64,000 nucleotides of DNA from Seonamhaeicola sediminis (GTDB taxonomy: Bacteria > Bacteroidota > Bacteroidia > Flavobacteriales > Flavobacteriaceae). This document shows positions 47,050-54,595 of the stretch, one piece after another. The number at the start of each line of letters is the position of its first letter. Positions within the stretch are counted from its first letter, which is position 1. Below the pieces are notes generated by a model. That model was given only the letters and a program-made list of their open reading frames with translations, ran no database searches and was not told the DNA's origin. The position numbers and the translations under genes are program-made. Where the stretch lies: contig NZ_SMZJ02000006.1 of the NCBI RefSeq assembly GCF_004358095.2, forward strand, positions 147,395 to 211,394. The letters are read 5' to 3'.

Positions 47050-50000
47050 ATGAAAACAAAAACCTTCATTTTCTTAATTTTTTATTCACAGTGTACAATA
47101 ATTAATTATGCTCAAACAATAAGAACTACAGACTCTATTCCTGAAAAACAAATAGCTTTTCATAACCTAAATGTTGAAAAGGGACTTTCTCAAAATAGTG
47201 TTGTGAGTATTGCTCAAGATAGCATTGGTTTTTTATGGTTTGCCACTCAAGATGGTTTAAATAAATATGACGGTAAAACATTCAAATACTACAACAAACA
47301 ATTTGAAGATGTAACCAAACTTAACTATAGCAAATTAGGTAAAGTATATATAGACAAAACGAATACGCTCTGGATTATATCCAATTCAGGTAAACTAGAA
47401 AAGTATAACAATAAAACTGACGACTTTGATTCCGTTCTTAATATAGCCTCTGCCAGTAATTTATATCAAGACAACAACCTCAATCTTTTTATAGGTACCT
47501 ATGGCAATGGTTTGTATGCAGTAAATAGTAAAACTAAAGACACATTACAATTATTCAATAAAGAAGACCAAACAGCAACAATTTATGACTTCTTAGAACT
47601 AGATGACCATATTGTAGTGTCTGCTTCTAATAATGTTTTTAAAGTTTCTAAAAAGGATTTCAGATATACCAAAATAATTTCTAACCAAACACCTATTAAT
47701 TACAGTGCAATTACCAAACTCCCTGACAGTACTATAAGTATAGGTTCTTACAGTCATGGATTGTTTTTATATAATATTAAGAACACAGACTTTACCAAAT
47801 TTACAGGATTCAAAAACAACCCATTACCAGATGATTTAAACATTGAATCTACACTTTTAGATAGATATAATCGCCTTTGGATAGCTACATACGGTAGAGG
47901 TGTTTATGTTATAAATTTCAATAAAAAAACCATTCAGAATTTTATGGTTCAAGGACATAACCCTTATGCGCTACATTATAATGATGCGCTAGATCTCTTT
48001 CAAGACTTTACTGGTAATATATGGATAGGCACAGATGGAGCTGGTTTGAGCTATTATGATGAACACCTTTTAAAATTTAATGTTTTAACCAATGATCAAT
48101 TACCCAGAAACGTAAATGTTGATGTAGCCCGAGCTATTAGCGTTAATCCTAAAAACAATTTGGTATGGGTTGGTACTTCTGGAAAAGGCTTAACATCACT
48201 AAACCTTAACTCTAATAAATTTAAAACACTAACAACAGATAACTCTTGTCTGAAATCTAATAGGGTTATGAGTTTAAAGCATATAGATGATGAACTTTGG
48301 ATTGGCTATCAAGATAAAGGTTTAAACATTATAGATATGAACAATTACTGTGTAAAATATAATGTTAATCTTGAAAAAGAACTTCAAACCACACCTGTAT
48401 GGTGTATCTATCAAGATAAATCTAACAACATTTGGTTAGGAACTGGTGGTAAAGGTGTTTTAAAAGTTGATAAAAAAATGGGGGTTATAGAATCGTTTAC
48501 ATTTGATAATGACAATACTTCCACTATTTCAAGTAATAATATTAGGTCTATTTGTGAAGGTAAAAATGGCGTTTTATGGATAGGTACTGAGGACAAAGGC
48601 TTGTGTTCTTTAAATCCTAGAACCAAAAACATCACAAGATTTAATACAATTTCAGATAAAATAAAAACGGTCTACTACAATAATGAAACAGATATACTAT
48701 GGATTGGAACCAACGGAAATGGTCTAAAGAAATTTGATCCAAAGACTAATGAAACAACGGTCTTTTCATTTGATAATGGATTGCCAAATAATGTAATTTA
48801 TGCAATTATAGAGGATGTTAATGGTTATTTATGGCTAAGTTCTAACCGGGGTATTACTATGTTTAAAGAGAGTTATTCAAAACCAATCATAGTAAATTAT
48901 GATCAATATGATGGTTTACAGGCTTTTGAGTTCAATACTGGAGCTTATTTTAAAGACCACAATAATAACATGTACTTTGGTGGTTTAGATGGCATAAATT
49001 GGTTTAAACCAGAACAGCTTAGCGTTAATGAAGTTAAACCTAGAACCATCATAAAAGATCTTCATCTATTTAATAAAAGAGTTCCTCTAGAACCTAATAA
49101 GGTTTTCAATCACAATGAAAGTACCATTAGCATCAGCTTTTCAAGTTTGCATTTCTCACAACCAGATTTAAATAATTTTAAGTACCAGTTAGTAAATCAT
49201 GATAAAGATTGGATAGAATCAGGGAATATCAATACTGCTTACTATAGTAATTTAAATCCTGGAAGATATACATTTAAAGTTATTTCTAGCAATTATGATG
49301 GTATTTGGAATTTAGTACCTGCACAATACTCCTTTACCATAAAAAAAGCTTGGTATAATACAACCCTAGCAAGAATTCTATATTTGCTCTTGGGCATACT
49401 TACCATAGTATTAATTTACAGATATTTTAAATGGCGTTGGCGTATTAACACAAAATTACGCTTAGAATATGAAGAAACACAACGACTTAAAAACCTAGAC
49501 GAATTTAAGTCTAAATTATTCACTAACATTTCACATGAATTTAGAACACCTCTTACCTTAATACTAGGTCCAGCAGAAAAACAGCTACTTGATAAAAAAA
49601 TTTCTAAGGATAATAAAGAGGGACTAGCTTTAATAACACAGAATGCGAAACGACTTTTAAATTTAGTAGATCAATTAATAGATTTAACCAAACTAGAAAC
49701 TGGACATTTAAAGTTAAGTGTTGAACAAGGAGATTTATCGAGTTTAATGCATCAATTGATAAGTGCATTTAAATATCAAGTACAAGAAAAAGAAATTAAG
49801 CTAAAAACAAAAGTTCAGGAATTAAAAAATGTTTGGTTTGATAGAGATATTATTGAAAAAATAATAGTAAACCTTTTGGCAAATGCTGTTAAATATACTC
49901 CCAAAAAAGGATTTATTAATTTCAATACCACCCTACAAGACAATTATGTTGTAATCACCATAATTAATAATGGAAGTACTATAAACAGTAATGACATAAA

Positions 50001-51033
50001 TAAATTATTTACAAGGTTTTACCAAGTTAATTCTAACTCAGATGGCGTTGGTATTGGCTTAGCCTTAGTTAAAGAATTAGTTACGTTAACTAATGGAAGT
50101 TTAATTGCTAATACACTTAATGAAGATGAATTGCAATTTACTATTACTTTACCAGTCACTAAAGATGCTTTTAAAACAGAAGATATTGTCATAAAAAAAC
50201 AAGAAATAAAAAGTGTATACAACCAAAGTGAATCATTATCAGAATATGAAGATTTAGAAGATGATTTAAGTGTTTCAAACAAACCTATAGTTCTTGTAGT
50301 AGAAGATAATATACAACTTCGCCAGTATATAAAATCCATACTAAAGGAAAAGTATAAAGTTTTGATGGCTATTAATGGAAAAAAAGGACTTAAAAAAGCA
50401 ATCAACAAAATTCCTGATTTAATTATTAGCGATATTATGATGCCAGAAATGGATGGTATAGAGTTGTGCAACACACTTAAAAATGACACACTTACCAGTC
50501 ACGTACCTGTTATTTTACTCACTGCAAAAACAGGTGAAAGTAATGAATTAGAAGGTTTAGAAGTAGGTGCAGATGATTTTATTTCTAAACCATTTAACTC
50601 CAAAATATTAATAAAACGGGTAGAAAACTTAATTAATTTTAGCAAGTCACTTCAAAAGAGATATACCCAACATTCTAATTTAAGGCCTCAAGACATCGCC
50701 ATAAATAATGTAGATGAAGCTTTTCTATCTAACATTGAATCACTATTGGAGAAGCGCCTATCTGATCCCGATTTCAACACCCAAACATTTAGTGATTTAA
50801 TGGCTATGAGTAGAATGCAACTCCACAGAAAACTAATTGCACTTACAGGGTTATCTACTTCTCAATTTATACGCTCTCAAAGATTAAAACGTTCATTAAA
50901 CCTACTACAAGAATCAGACTTAACAGTATCAGAAGTCGCCTATCAAGTTGGATTTAATACCGTTTCTTACTTTATTAAGTGTTTTAAAGAGGCTTATAAC
51001 AACACACCAAATTCTTATATAGCAAAGGATTAA
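47050..51033 (+). CDS. hybrid two-component system regulator (HTCS)
   Basis: 1327 residues carrying sensing and transcription control on one chain. In order: signal peptide (about 1-22), two periplasmic seven-bladed-type propellers (about 30-680, repeated WIGT/LWIAT blades), a Y_Y_Y domain (about 690-765), one membrane helix (about 775-797), HisKA with phospho-His829 (NISHEFRTPLT), HATPase (NLLANAVKYTP, GVGIGLALVK), a receiver domain with phospho-Asp1128 (ISDIMMPEMDG) and an AraC-type DNA-binding domain (about 1230-1325). HTCS proteins usually control an adjacent gene cluster in response to a periplasmic ligand. Here the next genes encode exported proteins and a candidate AraC-type site follows the stop. 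Confidence 0.95.
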   Translation: MKTKTFIFLIFYSQCTIINYAQTIRTTDSIPEKQIAFHNLNVEKGLSQNSVVSIAQDSIGFLWFATQDGLNKYDGKTFKYYNKQFEDVTKLNYSKLGKVYIDKTNTLWIISNSGKLEKYNNKTDDFDSVLNIASASNLYQDNNLNLFIGTYGNGLYAVNSKTKDTLQLFNKEDQTATIYDFLELDDHIVVSASNNVFKVSKKDFRYTKIISNQTPINYSAITKLPDSTISIGSYSHGLFLYNIKNTDFTKFTGFKNNPLPDDLNIESTLLDRYNRLWIATYGRGVYVINFNKKTIQNFMVQGHNPYALHYNDALDLFQDFTGNIWIGTDGAGLSYYDEHLLKFNVLTNDQLPRNVNVDVARAISVNPKNNLVWVGTSGKGLTSLNLNSNKFKTLTTDNSCLKSNRVMSLKHIDDELWIGYQDKGLNIIDMNNYCVKYNVNLEKELQTTPVWCIYQDKSNNIWLGTGGKGVLKVDKKMGVIESFTFDNDNTSTISSNNIRSICEGKNGVLWIGTEDKGLCSLNPRTKNITRFNTISDKIKTVYYNNETDILWIGTNGNGLKKFDPKTNETTVFSFDNGLPNNVIYAIIEDVNGYLWLSSNRGITMFKESYSKPIIVNYDQYDGLQAFEFNTGAYFKDHNNNMYFGGLDGINWFKPEQLSVNEVKPRTIIKDLHLFNKRVPLEPNKVFNHNESTISISFSSLHFSQPDLNNFKYQLVNHDKDWIESGNINTAYYSNLNPGRYTFKVISSNYDGIWNLVPAQYSFTIKKAWYNTTLARILYLLLGILTIVLIYRYFKWRWRINTKLRLEYEETQRLKNLDEFKSKLFTNISHEFRTPLTLILGPAEKQLLDKKISKDNKEGLALITQNAKRLLNLVDQLIDLTKLETGHLKLSVEQGDLSSLMHQLISAFKYQVQEKEIKLKTKVQELKNVWFDRDIIEKIIVNLLANAVKYTPKKGFINFNTTLQDNYVVITIINNGSTINSNDINKLFTRFYQVNSNSDGVGIGLALVKELVTLTNGSLIANTLNEDELQFTITLPVTKDAFKTEDIVIKKQEIKSVYNQSESLSEYEDLEDDLSVSNKPIVLVVEDNIQLRQYIKSILKEKYKVLMAINGKKGLKKAINKIPDLIISDIMMPEMDGIELCNTLKNDTLTSHVPVILLTAKTGESNELEGLEVGADDFISKPFNSKILIKRVENLINFSKSLQKRYTQHSNLRPQDIAINNVDEAFLSNIESLLEKRLSDPDFNTQTFSDLMAMSRMQLHRKLIALTGLSTSQFIRSQRLKRSLNLLQESDLTVSEVAYQVGFNTVSYFIKCFKEAYNNTPNSYIAKD

Positions 51034-51038
51034 TCCTA

Positions 51039-51078
51039 TTGTTACATATCTTCTATCATTTGTTACATATCTAATATC
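51039..51078 (+). promoter_or_regulatory. 21-bp-phased direct repeat, candidate AraC-type operator
   Basis: The 19-base sequence TTGTTACATATCTTCTATC at 51039-51057 recurs at 51060-51078 with two mismatches (TTGTTACATATCTAATATC). The offset is 21 bp, two helical turns, as expected for a dimeric AraC-family protein. It lies just before a possible -7 box (TACTTTTA, 51098-51105). Confidence 0.55.
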
Positions 51079-51097
51079 CCTTTAAGTACACTCCTAC

Positions 51098-51105
51098 TAC
51101 TTTTA
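51098..51105 (+). promoter_or_regulatory. candidate -7 element downstream of the phased repeat
   Basis: TACTTTTA differs from TAnnTTTG only in the last base. The proximal repeat would then cover about -50 to -32, replacing the missing -33 box. This is the layout of an activator-dependent promoter. Confidence 0.4.
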
Positions 51106-51135
51106 CATCACAGTAAATTCTTATTTCCATTAAAA

Positions 51136-51288
51136 ATGACTCATGAAGATGTTTTAAAAAAAGAAAATGGTAAAAAGAATATTATTTATCTAAGTATAGA
51201 CCACTTAAAAAAAGGCACCTATAATCTTAGAATCACCCAAAAAAACAAAATTGTAAAGTCTATCTTTTTTGATAAAGAAAAACTATAA
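51136..51288 (+). CDS. 50-residue ORF resembling half of a T9SS sorting tail
   Basis: The product begins MTHEDVLKKENGKKN. It continues LSIDHLKKGTYNLRITQ with NKIVKSIFFDKEKL at the end, closely matching the second half of type A T9SS C-terminal sorting domains. There is no signal peptide and no passenger. The reading frame is open upstream to the HTCS stop codon, but that stretch is not protein-like. It may be a fragment of a lost gene, a small protein, or a leader peptide, since an intrinsic terminator follows. It is too short to classify. Confidence 0.4.
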   Translation: MTHEDVLKKENGKKNIIYLSIDHLKKGTYNLRITQKNKIVKSIFFDKEKL

Positions 51289-51312
51289 AGATGCTATTAA
51301 TCGGGAGAAAAT

Positions 51313-51352
51313 GGGAATAACGAAATTTAAGTAAAGTAGTTATTCCCTTTTT
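51313..51352 (+). terminator. intrinsic terminator between the short ORF and the operon
   Basis: GGGAATAAC at 51313-51321 pairs perfectly with GTTATTCCC at 51339-51347, followed by TTTTTA. The loop is 17 bases. It would end or attenuate transcription entering from the phased-repeat promoter. Confidence 0.75.
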
Positions 51353-51433
51353 ACCTAAACATAGTATTTAATCCCTAAAATCCTTTAATAGTAGCGCATT
51401 AAACTTACAGATTAACTTAATATCAAATAAATC

Positions 51434-52396
51434 ATGAAAACTAAGTTTTTATTAATTGTTGCAACACTCTTTTGTTTAAACATTTCTCAAGCTCAACTAT
51501 TAAAAAAACTTAAAAAGAAAGCAGAGGAAGCTGCTGAACGAACTATTTTGCGAAAAACCGATGAGGTAGTTTCTAAAAAAACCGAAAAAACAATTGATGA
51601 TGTTGTCAATGGAGAAGAAGGTGATGCAAAAGATAATAATTCTAAAAACAAAAATAGTCCTGCAAGTACCAAGTATGCAAACCCATCACTAGCAAACAAC
51701 ACAGCCGCAAAACGCGCTTGGTACACAGAAGATGTTCGTGTTACTTCTTATGACAAAGACAAACAGTCAGATGTGGTCAGTTATTTTGATGCCGATGCAG
51801 TAGCTATGCAATCAGATTACATAAACCAGAGAACTGGTAAATCAGAAACATCTTATATAGATAGTGATGGCTTTTTTATTGCTTATAACGAAACAGAAGG
51901 GCAATACAACAAATCACAACTCCTCAATATGCCGGGTATGAATATGATGGCGCCCAGCATGATGGGAACAGCTTATAAATTACCCGTTGGGGCGATCTAT
52001 GAGGCTATGGAAGAAATGCAAAACAAAGGTTTGGCAGTTTATCCGTTTATGCATGTCGATTTTCCTTTTGTGCTTAAACCAGACCACTTTAGGGATGAAA
52101 TGGTGTCCAATCAATACAGGGAAATAAAACAATCATGTAGAGGAAGCATGGGTTGCACCAAATTTAGTGTCTTGGAAGCAGGTTATGAAGGTAGTTATAT
52201 TCTATTCGATAATCAAGATAGGCTTGTAGAGATAAATGTAGAAATGGAAAATAATTCTATGTATGGATCGGGGAAAGGTAAAATTGCATACTTCTACGAA
52301 GAATGTCAAGTTAATGTTCCAGCTGCAGTAGAAAAGAAAATGGCTGGACAAGACTTATTGAAAAAAGGAATGGAAAGTATTTATAAACAAGACTAG
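51434..52396 (+). CDS. exported protein with amphipathic N-terminal helix, DUF4412-like
   Basis: 320 residues, gene 1 of the exported-protein operon. A signal peptide (about 1-20, SQAQ) is followed by a charged helix (LLKKLKKKAEEAAERTILRK, about 21-60) shared almost word for word with the protein at 57493. A linker follows, then a beta-rich domain (about 92-300) with VRVTSYDKDKQSDVVSYFDA, a Met-rich MPGMNMMAPSMM loop and a CRGSMGC cysteine pair. The architecture resembles DUF4412-type proteins. The function is unknown. Confidence 0.72.
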   Translation: MKTKFLLIVATLFCLNISQAQLLKKLKKKAEEAAERTILRKTDEVVSKKTEKTIDDVVNGEEGDAKDNNSKNKNSPASTKYANPSLANNTAAKRAWYTEDVRVTSYDKDKQSDVVSYFDADAVAMQSDYINQRTGKSETSYIDSDGFFIAYNETEGQYNKSQLLNMPGMNMMAPSMMGTAYKLPVGAIYEAMEEMQNKGLAVYPFMHVDFPFVLKPDHFRDEMVSNQYREIKQSCRGSMGCTKFSVLEAGYEGSYILFDNQDRLVEINVEMENNSMYGSGKGKIAYFYEECQVNVPAAVEKKMAGQDLLKKGMESIYKQD

Positions 52397-52402
52397 AATA
52401 TT

Positions 52403-52936
52403 ATGAAATTATATGTAACCTTAGTTAGCGTCTTATTACTTATCAATTGTAAAAACAGCAATAAAACAGACGCTACAGATTTAACCCAAACTAATCAGTC
52501 TAAAACTACTAGTAAAGCGGCCGTCCTTTTAAACATGGAAGGGGAAACCTTTACCATGAGTCAAAATGACCTTAACCCACAACAAAAGCTAGATTTCGAA
52601 AACGACAACCTTCAGTTTAATATTTATACTAATGAAAGTACGGTGTCTATAAATTTTAACCTCAATAAAACAGAGGCTTTAAAAAACATTCCGGTTAGCT
52701 ATACTATTCCAGAAGCGAATTCGGGTCCAATAAAAGTGGATTTAAGTTTTTTTAATAAAAATAGAGACGTAGAAAAGCGCACCAACAAACGTGTAGTATT
52801 TAAAAAAGGAACTATTACAATTTCAGAACTAACCAAAAATAGCCTTGAAATGAAATTTGTAGGTGAAGGCTGTGGTATGATGGAACGTAGTGATGCGCAA
52901 TTCCCTATTTCAGGACATATTAATATCACCTTTTAA
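52403..52936 (+). CDS. small lipoprotein of unknown function
   Basis: 177 residues, gene 2 of the operon, 6 bases after gene 1. A lipoprotein signal (Cys16, LINC) is followed by a Thr/Lys/Asn-rich linker and a beta-rich domain (about 45-177) that ends SGHINITF, a typical edge strand. A GEGCGMMERSDAQFP segment carries a single Cys. I do not recognise a family. Confidence 0.7.
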   Translation: MKLYVTLVSVLLLINCKNSNKTDATDLTQTNQSKTTSKAAVLLNMEGETFTMSQNDLNPQQKLDFENDNLQFNIYTNESTVSINFNLNKTEALKNIPVSYTIPEANSGPIKVDLSFFNKNRDVEKRTNKRVVFKKGTITISELTKNSLEMKFVGEGCGMMERSDAQFPISGHINITF

Positions 52937-52947
52937 AAATTAAAAAT

Positions 52948-54585
52948 ATGAAATTCAATTTTTCAATACTATTAATTTGCCTAATCAGCTTAAGCAGTCT
53001 TGCACAAACTTTTCAAGATAATGTTGCCAATGAAACCATGGGTGATTTTCCATCACAATGGGATATAGTTGGCGGAATGGCTACTGTAGACCAACAAGAT
53101 GGATACAAGTACATAAGCTTTAGAAGCGGAGGCATTATTAAACCAATAGTCAATGACCAGACAAACAATTATTTAGGTGAAGATTTTACAGTAGAATTTG
53201 ATGTGTTTTTTGACCAAACCTCGTCTTTATATGGTCAAGGGTTTCAATTAAGGTTGTGGGATGGTGCCTATGGATACGACAAGGATGGAATACGTTACAA
53301 GCCATTTATGATCTATAGAGATGGTTTAGAAACCGATTGGAATCATCCAGAACCTGGTAATGCTAAAAATCATTTAAAAGAATTTCAAACATTAGATCCT
53401 GTTTGGAGACACGTAAAAATAGAGTGCAAAACAGGTAGACTTAAAATACGTTTAGATGATAAGCTGGTGCTTAACTTTCCAAGATTTAAAATGCAACCGA
53501 CTATGGTGTCTATTGGTGGTTCAGTAAACGACTCCCAGTTCGATGCAAAAATAGGCTTTACAAATTTTACGATTACTGGATTGAGGTCTATGAATACATC
53601 TTCAACAACAAGTAATGATTCTCATACCGAAAGTGAAATAATAGCAACCAATCCATACAATCCAAGCCCAACGGATACTAATCAAGAAAGTAATACTTCT
53701 ACATCTAATACTAATACGGCTTCTAATAATACCAGCCAAACAGGTACAATAAGTTCTACTATTAATACACCCAATGGTGTAACTCAAGATACAACTTTAG
53801 ATGAAAATGTAGGATTTGGTCCAGTAGATACTACAACAGTCACTCCATTAGACTCTATTGCAATTCAACAACCTTATGACCCTATTGATACAACAACAAA
53901 CCCACAAATACTTACGCCTGGTTTAGTTGAAAAGCCTATAAAGTTGAAAGTAACATTAACTGATTTATTGTGTATTAAAAAGTATGAGTCAGAAGCAAGA
54001 TATAATTTCAGACAAGCCATTAGTTACACAACTGGTAATAATAATAAAGTTGCAATAGAAAAAATCAAAGGGAATATGGATAACGAAACCACTATAGAAG
54101 GTTATTCAGTTAATACTCTTGGTGCAAAATCATATTATTTTATTGTTGATGAAGCTTCTGGTAAAAAAATAAGTAATGTAATGAATGCTTTAATTTTTGA
54201 AATAACAACAGAAGAAGCCTCTGACAAGTCATCAAAATTCATTATTAAATCTTTTTTAGAAGACAATTCTTATAATTTTTGGGGGAATTCTAAAGGTGTG
54301 TTATATGATTCATTTATAGAGGTTGATATATATGATTTGTTAATTGATCTTCAGTTATTAAAACAAGGGGAAAATGTTGAAGGGTTTAATGTACCCTTTC
54401 ATGATCCGGATATTATGAAAGCCCAATATGGGCTATTTAAAACTTACGATGGAGGTCCAAATGCAAAATTATGGGTAAGACAAGTTGGAGAAACACTTGA
54501 AGGACCTATTTCGTTAGGAAACACTACTCAAAATGATGGCCATAGAGGCGCAGCATGGATAAAATTTGAATTGTTAGAATATTAA
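52948..54585 (+). CDS. exported protein with jelly-roll module, paralogue of the next gene's N-terminus
   Basis: 545 residues, gene 3 of the operon. The signal peptide (about 1-20, LAQ) is followed by a laminin-G/DUF1080-like jelly-roll module (about 21-212) with WDIVGGMATVDQQDGYKYI, TVEFDVFFDQTSSLYGQG and YGYDKDGIRYKPFMIYRDG. This module is nearly identical in sequence to the start of the protein at 54596. A Ser/Thr/Asn/Pro-rich linker (about 213-330) leads to a domain of unknown fold (about 335-545). Related modules occur in flavobacterial OmpA-type surface proteins, as I recall them. Confidence 0.7.
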   Translation: MKFNFSILLICLISLSSLAQTFQDNVANETMGDFPSQWDIVGGMATVDQQDGYKYISFRSGGIIKPIVNDQTNNYLGEDFTVEFDVFFDQTSSLYGQGFQLRLWDGAYGYDKDGIRYKPFMIYRDGLETDWNHPEPGNAKNHLKEFQTLDPVWRHVKIECKTGRLKIRLDDKLVLNFPRFKMQPTMVSIGGSVNDSQFDAKIGFTNFTITGLRSMNTSSTTSNDSHTESEIIATNPYNPSPTDTNQESNTSTSNTNTASNNTSQTGTISSTINTPNGVTQDTTLDENVGFGPVDTTTVTPLDSIAIQQPYDPIDTTTNPQILTPGLVEKPIKLKVTLTDLLCIKKYESEARYNFRQAISYTTGNNNKVAIEKIKGNMDNETTIEGYSVNTLGAKSYYFIVDEASGKKISNVMNALIFEITTEEASDKSSKFIIKSFLEDNSYNFWGNSKGVLYDSFIEVDIYDLLIDLQLLKQGENVEGFNVPFHDPDIMKAQYGLFKTYDGGPNAKLWVRQVGETLEGPISLGNTTQNDGHRGAAWIKFELLEY

Positions 54586-54595
54586 AATAAATACA

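Larger units (their letters stand above)
51034..51433. other. 400-bp regulatory interval before the exported-protein operon
   Basis: It contains, in order, the phased direct repeat, a possible promoter, a 50-codon ORF, an intrinsic terminator and 80 further AT-rich bases with no clear promoter before the start at 51434. Confidence 0.7.

Noticed and set aside
51031..51136. Open frame from the HTCS stop codon into the short ORF, suggesting stop-codon read-through
   Set aside because: The intervening codons give a Cys/Ile/Leu-rich, non-protein-like sequence made mainly by the direct repeat. HTCS proteins normally end after the AraC domain, as this one does.
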